Below, piece after piece: positions 26,060 to 34,125 of a DNA stretch of 64,000 nucleotides. The DNA lies in the NCBI GenBank assembly GCA_009911505.1, contig QXXL01000019.1:1-64000 (forward strand), written 5' to 3'. Source of the DNA: Lachnospiraceae bacterium. GTDB lineage: Bacteria; Bacillota; Clostridia; Lachnospirales; Lachnospiraceae. Under the pieces are notes generated by a model, which searched no databases, had not been told where the DNA came from, and saw nothing but the letters and a program-made list of their open reading frames with translations. The stretch's first letter is position 1. Each line of letters starts with the position of its first letter. Both the position numbers and the translations under genes were made by a program.

Positions 26060-26092
26060 CATCAACCTCCATTTCTTTTTATTTTATTATAA

Positions 26093-26345
26093 CCAGACTG
26101 CAATCTGAAACATTGGTCCCTGCGTCCTTTGCTGCTTTATGTTTGAGGAATTGGTACTATGGTGTTGCTACAATACCCCCATTTATTATACACGGTTTGT
26201 TGGCATATAGGAAACCGCAATTCCCGACGTACAGATTTTTTCTCTGAAAGACAGATAAAAGACCGGGGAAGACACATATACATCTCATCCTCTCCCCAGC
26301 CTTATATCATTTCCTATCAGGCAGCATCTTCTACACTACACCCGT
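26093..26345 (-). repeat. Remnants of a LytTR regulator start, LytTR operator and DUF6809-like tail
   Basis: Bases 26093-26160 match the start and leader of the regulator genes at 14358 and 19311 (a degenerate start for M-Q-I-A, then GAGGAATTGGTACT). ACAGAT boxes follow at 26231 and 26251 with 20-bp spacing, and 26256-26345 resembles the 3' end of the DUF6809-like genes. This is therefore a third, decayed copy of the modules seen at 13.6-15.7 kb. The operator could still act on the response-regulator operon to its left. Confidence 0.6.
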
Positions 26346-26370
26346 TTTCCAAAAAGGAAGCCTCTCGCTG

Positions 26371-27837
26371 TCAGAACGTATACAAAATGAGATACCTGGT
26401 TTCGCCATCGGAAGAGCGGGCGTTAATGCTCACTGTGCTGTCATTGCTCCAACCGATGCCCTCCTCGTAGAGGTTCCCGTAACCTTCCCTGTCAAAGGCA
26501 ATGAAAGTGCCCTTTTCCAGATCCACCACGCCCAGCTGGGAGATACCCAGGCCCTCCGCTTTGGAGTCAGAGGAATAATACAGCAGCTTATTGCCGGAGG
26601 GACTGGGCATGAATTCGTCCCCTGTCTGCCAGGTAAATCCCTCTACGACAGTCTGCATCCCTGTTTTCAGATCGACCAACCGAACCTGTCCATCCTCGCC
26701 TATCAGAACGCAGCGGCTACCGAACAGCTGGGCACCATAGGGTTCATCCCACCATCGATAGTAGTGTGCCTTATCCAGGGTTTTCGTCTTCTGCCCGGTG
26801 GGGATATCGTAAGCATAACAAGTGATGGTCTGCCATGTTTCGTCCTCTTCCGATGTGGTGTGGGTGGTGAGGATCAGCGTATCATTGTCTGCGAAACCGG
26901 CACTGACTTCCTCGCCCATCCCAGTCAGCTCATCCAAACGGATGAGAGTCCTGGCATCCAGATCGCAAATCCATTCCTGCAGCCCACCCATGCCGGCACT
27001 ACATAAAATCAATGCCCTGCGCATATTCTCCGACCACGAATAATCATAAGCGTATTCCAGCTGCCCGGTGCCTGTGCCGGCCAAAAAGTCCTCTGTCTCG
27101 CCGGTATCCAGATAGAAAAGCATAGGGTACTCGGTGTAATCTATCTGCTGGCCCTGTGCCAGCTTGAGCAGCAATACATCAGTGCGCCCTGGAATGGCCT
27201 CTACAGACCACTCATCCTCAGGGCGTATATCAACACCGTAGGGACTGCCCTGAAAGTAGTACAGCTCCCCATTCCGGATGAACCAGTACAGGTTACCCTG
27301 GTAATTGATGCCCTGGAATGTTATGTCAATTTGGCTGGTCCGCATGTCCACCTGGACGGGAACCAGATTGTTGTCCTTGATCTCCCAGAACCCAGCCTCC
27401 AAAAGAGTCCTGCCGTCATCGCTCCAGGTCAGGTTATTGAGCAGGCCACCGGAAAGACCGTAACGTTGGTCCATTTTGATATACTGGGCCTTGACCAGAC
27501 TGCCGATTTCAGTCTGGCTGATGTCAGGCTGATTATCATAAGGCTGATCAACATCGGGCTGATTGATGTCTGACGGATTGATATCGGTCTGGCCGGGCAC
27601 CTGTTCCCGCTCTTCTATGCGGAAGAAAGACAGCACCGCCCTTCGCAGTTCCGAGCTGGCAGCCAGGGCAACAGTGGTCACGCAGGTCAGCATTAAAACT
27701 GCCGTCAGTGTGCTGGCGAGGACACGGTGAACCGGGGCATACCGCCTATGAGTTGTTTTTTTGTGCATAATACGCTCTTTCAATTCATTACTTGGACTGA
27801 TATAATCCATCGCTTTTCGATAGTCGTTGATATTCAA
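26371..27837 (-). CDS. Membrane-anchored beta-propeller-like protein, probable anti-sigma partner
   Basis: The 488-aa product starts with TTG 27837, overlapping the sigma-factor stop (TTGA), with GGAGG 7 nt upstream. A short cytoplasmic N-terminus precedes one membrane helix (about residues 40-60), then an Asp/Gln/Pro-rich linker with repeated N-Q-P-D units, then a large extracellular domain of repeated blades (LLYYSSDSKAEGLGISQLGVVDLEKG and similar). The order sigma factor then membrane protein suggests it holds the sigma factor inactive and senses something outside. Confidence 0.75.
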   Translation of the reverse strand: MNINDYRKAMDYISPSNELKERIMHKKTTHRRYAPVHRVLASTLTAVLMLTCVTTVALAASSELRRAVLSFFRIEEREQVPGQTDINPSDINQPDVDQPYDNQPDISQTEIGSLVKAQYIKMDQRYGLSGGLLNNLTWSDDGRTLLEAGFWEIKDNNLVPVQVDMRTSQIDITFQGINYQGNLYWFIRNGELYYFQGSPYGVDIRPEDEWSVEAIPGRTDVLLLKLAQGQQIDYTEYPMLFYLDTGETEDFLAGTGTGQLEYAYDYSWSENMRRALILCSAGMGGLQEWICDLDARTLIRLDELTGMGEEVSAGFADNDTLILTTHTTSEEDETWQTITCYAYDIPTGQKTKTLDKAHYYRWWDEPYGAQLFGSRCVLIGEDGQVRLVDLKTGMQTVVEGFTWQTGDEFMPSPSGNKLLYYSSDSKAEGLGISQLGVVDLEKGTFIAFDREGYGNLYEEGIGWSNDSTVSINARSSDGETRYLILYTF

Positions 27838-28310
27838 TTTGATCCCTCCAATTCTATTTTCAACAATTCACGGCCCCGTTTCAGCCGCATCTTCACCGCC
27901 GATTTCCCCATCTTTAAAATTTCGGCGATTTCCGTCACCGAGTATCCTTCATAGTAGTAGAGATGGATAGGCAGCTTGTACTGTTCCGGCAGGGCCATGA
28001 CAGCATTCAGGGCCTCCAGTTCTTCTGGGACAATGGCAGGGATGGTGTCCTCTAACTGCGTCACCCGTTTCCGCCAGAAGCCCCTCAGTTGGTTCCGGCA
28101 CAGATTGGCCGCAACCTGGAGAAGCCAGCGCTTCTGATGGTTCTCATCCGTGAAAATGGGAGCGCGGTACAGCAATCGGCAAAAGGTCTCCTGGGTCACA
28201 TCCTCCGCGTCGGCGCACTGCTCCAGGAAAGCCATTGCCAGACGGTATACTGCTGTACCATAAGCATCATAGGCATCCTCCAGCTGTTGGGTGGATATTG
28301 CTTGTTTCAT
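27834..28310 (-). CDS. ECF RNA polymerase sigma factor
   Basis: The 158-aa product has region 2 (AVYRLAMAFLEQCADAEDVTQETFCRLLYRAP) and region 4 (ALPEQYKLPIHLYYYEGYSVTEIAEILKMGKSAVKMRLKRGRELL). ATG 28310 follows GGAGGTCAGGCA. It is translationally coupled to the membrane protein, the usual sigma/anti-sigma layout. Confidence 0.93.
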   Translation of the reverse strand: MKQAISTQQLEDAYDAYGTAVYRLAMAFLEQCADAEDVTQETFCRLLYRAPIFTDENHQKRWLLQVAANLCRNQLRGFWRKRVTQLEDTIPAIVPEELEALNAVMALPEQYKLPIHLYYYEGYSVTEIAEILKMGKSAVKMRLKRGRELLKIELEGSN

Positions 28311-28494
28311 TGCCTGACCTCCTTTCATCTATAAAACAATTGCCGGAAGAAAACGGTCACATGTTTTTGAAATATATTGGACAATTATTTATTTTCTCAC
28401 TAAATAATGGAAATGGAAACTGCAAATAAGCGATGTTGATGGTAATCATCAAAAATAATATGTCTTTCGCCCCTATAGTGCAGACAGTACAAGA

Positions 28495-28525
28495 CCGGGG
28501 AAGGCACTTGACAAACCTTCCCCGG
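28495..28525. terminator. Strong GC hairpin after the DUF6809-like gene
   Basis: CCGGGGAAGG and CCTTCCCCGG pair perfectly around an 11-nt loop. There is no long T-run, so termination is uncertain. A related hairpin lies after the first copy at about 15350-15380. Confidence 0.5.
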
Positions 28526-28542
28526 CCCTGTACAGCCACATA

Positions 28543-28824
28543 TCAGATAGCAGCTACTGCCTCGCGCCTGCCATATTCATACATTTTCAGGGATACCAGT
28601 CTGGTAATCCTCTCCATGCCGTTCAGGATAGTTTCCACATCACTATCCTCGTCTTCTCCCAACCGTTCGCACAGATTCCGGCCTGCCTGGTACACACCTT
28701 CATATAGAAGGCAGCACTCTTTTCCCTCGGCAAATTCATCCTCAATGGCGGCTCCTCCTTGCAGGGAAGACATCCCCTCCGTTAAAAACCCATTCATCTT
28801 ATCATAAATCAGTTCTTTTTGCAT
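28543..28824 (-). CDS. DUF6809-like small protein, copy 2
   Basis: The 93-aa product differs from copy 1 (15398-15679) at only a handful of residues, mostly in the segment around residues 16-27 and at the C-terminus (RREAVAAI). ATG 28824 follows AAGGAGG. Two cysteines in KECCLLYE are conserved in both. Conservation at this level, with synonymous differences in the DNA, suggests the protein is still selected. Function unknown. Confidence 0.75.
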   Translation of the reverse strand: MQKELIYDKMNGFLTEGMSSLQGGAAIEDEFAEGKECCLLYEGVYQAGRNLCERLGEDEDSDVETILNGMERITRLVSLKMYEYGRREAVAAI

Positions 28825-28837
28825 ACCGCATCCTCCT

Positions 28838-28914
28838 TTTGTCTCACTTTTACAACCGATTTTAATATGGAATGCTACTAAAATCAATAGTAGCGGTGCA
28901 AAAAGTGAGACAAA
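28838..28914. promoter_or_regulatory. Divergent promoter with the same 14-bp inverted repeat
   Basis: TTTGTCTCACTTTT (28838-28851) and AAAAGTGAGACAAA (28901-28914) repeat the arrangement at 15693-15769 with the same 49-bp gap. The preserved spacing supports a role as an operator. Confidence 0.65.
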
Positions 28915-28949
28915 CTTCTCGACACATTTCGACATAAATGGAGGATATC

Positions 28950-29219
28950 ATGCCAAAACCAACAGGATCATCAGGAGAAAAGAATCTGATCAGCAGCCGG
29001 CTCATAGAACTCAGGAGACAGCAGAACCTCTCGCAAAGGGATCTTGCCCATAAGCTGCAGCTTGCCGGATATGACATGGACAAGAACGTGATCACGCGCA
29101 TTGAGACCAACAAAAGGTATGTGACGGATATTGAGCTTCGGGCCTTGTCACAGGTTCTGGGTGTCAGCTATGCCTATCTGATTGACGGGGAAGATAAACA
29201 GCAAAAAGCTGGCGACTAA
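28950..29219 (+). CDS. XRE-family regulator, copy 2
   Basis: The 89-aa product is one HTH_3 domain nearly identical to 15804-16055 but with a six-residue longer end (QQKAGD). ATG 28950 follows GGAGGATATC. The recognition helix (DKNVITRIETNKRYV) is the same in both copies, so both should bind the same sequence, and each could control the other's promoter. Confidence 0.9.
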   Translation: MPKPTGSSGEKNLISSRLIELRRQQNLSQRDLAHKLQLAGYDMDKNVITRIETNKRYVTDIELRALSQVLGVSYAYLIDGEDKQQKAGD

Positions 29220-29298
29220 CACACTCTCCAAATTTGCAAATTCTGCTTAATAAAAAGGACATGGACTTAGAAAATCTTCACTGCAGGCTTTATCAGAG

Positions 29299-29328
29299 GG
29301 CAGTTAAGCCCAAAAGTGCCTAACTGCC
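29299..29328. terminator. Hairpin between the XRE and anti-sigma genes
   Basis: GGCAGTTA pairs with TAACTGCC around a 14-nt loop that itself contains GCC/GGC complementarity. It lies between convergent genes and may end both. Confidence 0.5.
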
Positions 29329-29358
29329 TTATCATTAAAACATATTATAGGCTTACCA

Positions 29359-30420
29359 TCATTCAATGCCCAAAATACCATTGATTGCGTAGACGGTATC
29401 CTCATCCAGAGGTTCCGTATAGATGCCGCCGAACTCGTAAAATCTTCCGCTCAAAGCCGTGTATTTCCAACTGTCAATCGTCGTGCCGCTTCGGAGCGTG
29501 ATGGTGAGATATCGGGTTGCCCATGTTTCTTCGCCGCTTGTGAGTTTATCATCATCATCCGTGGAGAAGCTGTAGATATATTTATCATTTTCGCTGTAGG
29601 AGCTTTCCCAACTGGCTGCACTATTACAGACCACATTCACCGTGCTGTCATAAAACAATGCTACAGAATCACGGTCATCATATGTGTGCGTACCGACCTG
29701 CTTTTGGATCTGCTTCCCAAAATCAGTGTTGTTGCTCGTGGACGGTGCCGCCGTAATTCTCACAATATCATCCGCGCCCGCCACATTGTAGATTATGCGG
29801 TATACATCGCCATAGGTGTATGGGGAAAGGTCAGCATCCGGAAACTGTGCCCTGGTGTCGCCCTCAATCTCAGCAAGTTCATAATCCGTTGCCCCATCCC
29901 CGCGGGCCTGGGCAAGTATGCTGTCCATGACCAGAAAGCTCCGGTACTCCCACAGCCGCAGCGTGCCTGCTGCATCTTCGCTGATAAGATACTTGATTTC
30001 ATCCATATCCTTGACGCGATACCAGATGTTTTCGCCATATTGTATATATATCTCTCCGACAAAGGGCTGTAGATTTTCCGTGCTGTCCGGTGATTCCGGC
30101 CCATCGATACCGATACCTGTGGAACTGCCTGCATAAATCTGTTCATAGACCGCTATCCGGCTATCAACCGGGATTGTGGTTTCTACCGCTGCCGTATCCA
30201 TGGTTCCGCCGGTCTTTATTGCGGCCAGAAGCTGTTCCTGCACGGTTTCTTTGCCTCCCGATGGCCATAAGGCAGCAGCCACGCCCACAACAAGGCACAC
30301 ACAGGCAGCGGCGGCAATCCACCTGTGCCAGCCGTACTTTTTCTTTGTATCATTGACCGCACCATAGATCAGGTCATCATTGATTTTTCCAAATGCGTAG
30401 GCAAGCCTTTCACTTTTCAT
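29359..30420 (-). CDS. Membrane-anchored anti-sigma-like protein
   Basis: The 353-aa product has a cytoplasmic N-terminus (LAYAFGKINDDLIYGAVNDTKKK), one membrane helix (WIAAAACVCLVVGVAAALW, about 33-51) and an extracellular domain with GEIYIQYGENIWYRVKDMDEIKYLI. It overlaps the sigma gene by 4 nt (ATGA). I recognise no named sensor domain. The position indicates that it controls the sigma factor at 30417-30977. Confidence 0.72.
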   Translation of the reverse strand: MKSERLAYAFGKINDDLIYGAVNDTKKKYGWHRWIAAAACVCLVVGVAAALWPSGGKETVQEQLLAAIKTGGTMDTAAVETTIPVDSRIAVYEQIYAGSSTGIGIDGPESPDSTENLQPFVGEIYIQYGENIWYRVKDMDEIKYLISEDAAGTLRLWEYRSFLVMDSILAQARGDGATDYELAEIEGDTRAQFPDADLSPYTYGDVYRIIYNVAGADDIVRITAAPSTSNNTDFGKQIQKQVGTHTYDDRDSVALFYDSTVNVVCNSAASWESSYSENDKYIYSFSTDDDDKLTSGEETWATRYLTITLRSGTTIDSWKYTALSGRFYEFGGIYTEPLDEDTVYAINGILGIE

Positions 30421-30977
30421 AGCATGATACCCTCCTTTTCAAGATGTGTTTTTAATTCATTCCGCATACGGAAAAGCAGGGACGCGGTTTTGTTCTCACT
30501 TATGCCGTAGCTTTCAGCAATATCCCGTATCGGGTATAGATACCAATAACGGCGGATAAATATATTGCGTTTCTGTTCAGGCTGCGCATACAGGAACTGA
30601 TTCAGCGATTCTACCAGCACCATTTCATCAACGCTCTGCTCCACATCCGTTTCTGCAGGAATGCAGTCTTCCAGCTCTGACAGCATAAGCCCAGTCTGCC
30701 CCCGCCCCCGTTTTTCGGCATTGTACTGCTTAAAGCGGTCAAGTGATAGATTCCGTATAATCTTACCCAAATAAGTTGACAAGCGGTTGGGGCGCTGCGG
30801 CGGCAGGGACTTCCACGCCCTTAACCAGGTATCATTGACGCATTCTTCCGCATCCTCATTGCTATGCAGAATGTTATAGGAAATGGTATGGCAGTAGCTG
30901 CCGTACTTCTCTGCTGTTGCGGTTATGGCAGCTTCGTTTCTCTCCCAATACAATTCAATAATTTCATTGTCTTTCAT
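30417..30977 (-). CDS. ECF RNA polymerase sigma factor
   Basis: The 186-aa product has region 2 (YCHTISYNILHSNEDAEECVNDTWLRAWKSLPP), a linker with NRLSTYLGKIIRNLSLDRFKQ and region 4 (FIRRYWYLYPIRDIAESYGISENKTASLLFRMRNELK). ATG 30977 follows AAAGGAGG. It is coupled to the anti-sigma-like gene downstream. Confidence 0.92.
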   Translation of the reverse strand: MKDNEIIELYWERNEAAITATAEKYGSYCHTISYNILHSNEDAEECVNDTWLRAWKSLPPQRPNRLSTYLGKIIRNLSLDRFKQYNAEKRGRGQTGLMLSELEDCIPAETDVEQSVDEMVLVESLNQFLYAQPEQKRNIFIRRYWYLYPIRDIAESYGISENKTASLLFRMRNELKTHLEKEGIML

Positions 30978-31164
30978 TGCGTCCTCCTTTCCTTATGCGT
31001 AAAGGCCTTTCACTTATATACACGAAATAATCTGTTGTTCATTGCGTGGAAAATGAAATTTTTCAGATAGGCTTAAAATTTTATGATGATAAAGCAGAAA
31101 AGGGACTGGAGAACCGCAATCCCCCAACCCCATATTCTGCCAAAATCTCAATATTGGGCATCTA

Positions 31165-31500
31165 CTACTCCAGTTCCATCTTCTCTGCCCACTTCAGCTC
31201 CTCGTTCTCCTTCAGGAGCCCCATGTGGAACAATACCTGGATGCAGTCTGCATAGCCCTGGATGTAGGCACGCTTCTCCTGGGCGGATGAAAAATCTTCC
31301 AGGCACTCCTTCATCTCCTCTGCCTTTTCCTGTCCGTCTGCAGGCAGGCTTTCCAGAAACGCCTCCCATTCCTGCTCTGTCTCTTTCCATGCCTCCAGTG
31401 CCGCTTCAAACTCCGGGGTGCGCACATAGCTCTCCCGTTTTACATTCTCCCCATTCAAAGTGCCTAAAAACTGGGCAAACTTTAACCATACGTCACTCAT
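31165..31500 (-). CDS. Hypothetical acidic helical protein
   Basis: The 111-aa product starts MSDVWLKFAQFLGTLNGENVKRESYV and is rich in Glu/Lys helices (EFEAALEAWKETEQEWEAFLESL). ATG 31500 follows AAAGGAGA; the longer frame runs back through the operator region. It diverges from the XRE gene at 31662. I do not recognise a family. It lies at the left edge of the GC-rich DNA-metabolism module and may belong to it. Confidence 0.65.
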   Translation of the reverse strand: MSDVWLKFAQFLGTLNGENVKRESYVRTPEFEAALEAWKETEQEWEAFLESLPADGQEKAEEMKECLEDFSSAQEKRAYIQGYADCIQVLFHMGLLKENEELKWAEKMELE

Positions 31501-31577
31501 TGTAAAAATCTCCTTTGCCATATCTTTCTTATCTCCCAGTATTCCCCAATCCCGCCAATATCTCTCCCTTGTTCTTC

Positions 31578-31649
31578 TATACTTCATCTTTAGAAGTATA
31601 TTATCACGCTGTTTCGGTAAAATCAATTCATATACTTCATCTTTAGAAG
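31578..31649. promoter_or_regulatory. Two 19-bp direct repeats in a divergent promoter
   Basis: TATACTTCATCTTTAGAAG occurs exactly at 31578-31596 and 31631-31649, 53 bp apart (five helical turns). Each copy contains the inverted pair CTTC-N7-GAAG. The second copy overlaps the ribosome-site region of the XRE gene, so these are probable operators for that protein. Confidence 0.6.
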
Positions 31650-31661
31650 GGAAGGCTGTAT

Positions 31662-31916
31662 ATGAAAATCTACTGGAACGGTACATCCAAAAACATCATA
31701 GGCCCGAAAGTGAAGCAGCTCCGCACTGCACAGGGGCTTTCCCAGGCCGCCCTTGCAGGCAGGCTCCAGCTTCTGGGCATGGAATGCAGCGACCTGACCA
31801 TCCTGCGGATCGAACAGGGCAGCCGCTTCGTCCCGGACTATGAGGTGGCGATCCTTTCCGAATATTTTAACATATCCACGGATGAACTGCTTGGGAAAGG
31901 GGAGCCGGGACGATGA
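31662..31916 (+). CDS. XRE-family regulator
   Basis: The 84-aa product is an HTH_3 domain (VKQLRTAQGLSQAALAGRLQLLGMECSDLTILRIEQGSRFVPDYEVAILSEYFNISTDELLG). ATG 31662 follows GAAGGGAAGG. It is distantly related to the 15804/28950 proteins (same length and recognition-helix position, different residues). It probably represses itself and the divergent gene through the 19-bp repeats. Confidence 0.88.
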   Translation: MKIYWNGTSKNIIGPKVKQLRTAQGLSQAALAGRLQLLGMECSDLTILRIEQGSRFVPDYEVAILSEYFNISTDELLGKGEPGR

Positions 31917-31941
31917 ATATATCCTGCAGGCTCCCCTTTAT

Positions 31942-32316
31942 CTATCCCTTGAATGCCTCCAGTGACGACATGATTCCGTTTAAGGCATCCTCGTCAAACC
32001 CAAAAGCTGCTCCCTCCCTTTCCTCTGCGCCGTCCGGCCCAGCCGGTTCCCCTGCCGTTTCATTGCGGGGCGCCTCCTGCCTTTCCTGCTCCCTGATCAC
32101 CTGCAGCACAAACTGCCGTATCTTTTCATAGTCAACCTGCGCCTGTACTGCAGAAATACCTGCCGCCGCTCCGCCGTTCTGGTATGCCAGCACCGCATTG
32201 ACGATGTACTGCGCCTTCCCCCGTTCCATACGGTTCAAAAACTCCGCCACCTGCACATGGGCAGGGTCGTTTTTGTTGAACCCTATGGTGGTCACAAATG
32301 CGTTCTTTTTCCCCAT
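31942..32316 (-). CDS. ParR-like partition adaptor (putative)
   Basis: The 124-aa product follows the actin-like gene by 5 nt. Its N-terminal half (VTTIGFNKNDPAHVQVAEFLNRMERGKAQYIVNAVLAYQNG) looks like the small ribbon-helix-helix/helical DNA-binding proteins that pair with ParM/StbA actins. The C-terminal half is acidic and disordered (EPAGPDGAEEREG), as in ParR filament-binding tails. The assignment rests mainly on position and size. Confidence 0.6.
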   Translation of the reverse strand: MGKKNAFVTTIGFNKNDPAHVQVAEFLNRMERGKAQYIVNAVLAYQNGGAAAGISAVQAQVDYEKIRQFVLQVIREQERQEAPRNETAGEPAGPDGAEEREGAAFGFDEDALNGIMSSLEAFKG

Positions 32317-32321
32317 GGCAG

Positions 32322-33250
32322 TTACCTGCCTTTCCTCTGTATCTGGTAGAGCAGGCCGTAGCCCTTTGCGTTGGCGCAGATGTCCTCCACGAAGATGCAG
32401 CGCCCGATCTTATCCGAACTTTCCAGGTATTTCTTAAGCAGCATCGCCCCGCCGCCGATGAACACCACGCAGCTGGTCTTTAAGTCAATCCCCCGCTCCC
32501 TGAGCGTCCCCAGGATGTCGTCCACGAAGGTCCTGGTCATGTCCCCCACGATGCGCAGAACCTCCCCGTCATAGTCCGTCTTCCCTCCCCGGATGATCCG
32601 GTCAATGTCCGTATCATCCAGCAGGATATCCTTCTCGGAGTTGATGCGGGAAGCCACGTCATTATACAGCTTGATGACGCCTTTCTCCAGAGAGTCGCAT
32701 ATGCCTAAGTCCGGCCTGCCTCCCCGGATCAGAAGGTAATCCAGCGTGAAGCCCCCGATTCCACCGTGACGACCTTGTTGAACTCCGCTACCCTCTGGTA
32801 GACGGTCATGGCGGCTGCATAGTCCTGGGGGAAAGCAGCCGCATCCGTTATCTCCACCTTATAAGAGATGCCCTTATAGGTGAACTGCTGGATGCCCCGG
32901 CCCTTGAAATACTCCTCGAACTTCCGGTACAGTGCGCCGTAATGCTTCGGGGGCAGCCCCACCGGCAGCACTGCCTGGATGATGGTATCCTGCGCACCAA
33001 GCATCTGCTTCTCCGCCTCCATCGCAACCGCAAACAGCGTCAGGATGAAAAAACGGTCATCCACCGTCTTGTCCCGCATATAGGGTATCCGCTGCTCTGC
33101 AAGGGCATAGTAGCGCCCGCCATAATGCAGGTATTCCCCCAGCGCGGGCCTGCAGTCGCCCTCCACAAATCCGGAAGTGAATACTTTATGCTCTGTCTTC
33201 ATGTTCCTGTTCCCGTGGTCTATCGGTACAATAATTTTCTGATACATCAT
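32322..33250 (-). pseudogene. ParM/StbA actin-like partition ATPase, frameshifted
   Basis: The gene reads as two frames. The first 173 codons from ATG 33250 hold the actin phosphate-1 region (IVPIDHGNRNMK) and end wrongly at VTVESGASRW. Adding one base near 32760 restores VTVDIGGFTLDYLLIRGG (phosphate 2) and joins to the second frame with the adenosine motif FIGGGAMLLKKYL and a final ANAKGYGLLYQ. The repaired length is about 309 aa, normal for ParM. It would form filaments that segregate a plasmid-like element. A true frameshift would disable partition; a sequencing error is the alternative. Confidence 0.8.
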
Positions 33251-33317
33251 AGCGTCAGCTCCTTTATGTTTTATTTACTGTTTTATACGCATGGTGTAAG
33301 TAAAAGCCAACAGTGTT

Positions 33318-33342
33318 ATGTAAAAATAGAGGGATTTTACAT
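33318..33342. promoter_or_regulatory. 8-bp inverted repeat upstream of parM
   Basis: ATGTAAAA and TTTTACAT flank 9 bases about 70 bp before the parM start. It could be a ParR binding site or a promoter operator. A multi-repeat centromere is not obvious. Confidence 0.4.
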
Positions 33343-33425
33343 ATTGTGTGCATAAAAAAGGACGGAACCCCATATGGAAGTCCGCCCTGAAATAAATTAT
33401 GCTTTATGATGGATTGCCCTGCATA

Positions 33426-33836
33426 CTACCTGTCCAGTCCCAGCCATTCAGCCGGAGTCAAGACAGGCAGGGAAACATCTTTGTAATCTTTCCGGTTTGC
33501 AGTGATAAGGTAATCCATCCGGTTATTCCGCCCTGTCATATATTGCACACAGTCCTCAAAGTCTTTCCATTTCTGTCCAAACGCATCCCGGATGTCCTTT
33601 TCCGTTACGGAGAGAACCGTTACCAGGCAGAAGATGTTTTCCATGATAACATATGTCCGTTCTGTGTCATGTGTTTCCTTACGGATGATATAAAACAGAT
33701 CCGTTACAGAAGATGCCGTTATACATGCAAGGACCTCCTGTTCCCTGATCTTCCTGAATAGTCCCACGGAAATATCATACCCGTTTCTTTTGAGGACCAT
33801 ATCCAGAAGTACATTGGTATCAATTAACAGCTTCAT
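33426..33836 (-). CDS. PIN-domain toxin (VapC-like)
   Basis: The 136-aa product has the PIN layout: N-terminal MKLLIDTNVLLDMVL with the first conserved Asp at residue 6, a middle helix, and acidic residues in WKDFEDCVQYMTG and RMDYLITANRKDY near the end. PIN toxins cut RNA, often tRNA. Its start overlaps the antitoxin gene by 17 nt. It probably stabilises the element through a toxin-antitoxin effect. Confidence 0.88.
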   Translation of the reverse strand: MKLLIDTNVLLDMVLKRNGYDISVGLFRKIREQEVLACITASSVTDLFYIIRKETHDTERTYVIMENIFCLVTVLSVTEKDIRDAFGQKWKDFEDCVQYMTGRNNRMDYLITANRKDYKDVSLPVLTPAEWLGLDR

Positions 33837-34056
33837 ACCGTTCCCTCATCCTTTCCTCTCTGTATTCCTCCAGTGTTTTCCCTGTATCCGGTATCACACC
33901 TACGATATTCCCCAGAATATCATCCAGCGGTTTTTCACTTCCGGGCATTTCCTTCGTCTGCTGTGAGCTGAGGAACTGCACAAAGCTATATATCGTTTCT
34001 ATCTGGTTTTCCGGCAGGGCGTTCAACAGATTTATCGTTTTCTCCAATGTTGACAT
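33820..34056 (-). CDS. Antitoxin partner of the PIN protein
   Basis: The 78-aa product has an N-terminal helical part (TLEKTINLLNALPENQIETIYSFVQFLSSQQTKE) like DUF2281/antitoxin proteins and a C-terminal tail with YREERMRERYE that could cover the toxin. ATG 34056 (MSTLEK) follows AAAGGAGAATGGT; the frame start eight codons earlier has no site. Antitoxin-first order and overlap are typical. Confidence 0.8.
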   Translation of the reverse strand: MSTLEKTINLLNALPENQIETIYSFVQFLSSQQTKEMPGSEKPLDDILGNIVGVIPDTGKTLEEYREERMRERYEAVN

Positions 34057-34125
34057 ACCATTCTCCTTTCCATGATCCATAGGCCACTTTACGCTTTTTA
34101 TATATTATACCATCCTTTGCACAAA

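Noticed and set aside
33301-33420. Short hairpins between parM and the PIN gene as a full parC centromere
   Set aside because: Only one clear 8-bp inverted repeat is present; the tandem repeat array expected of a ParR centromere is not visible.
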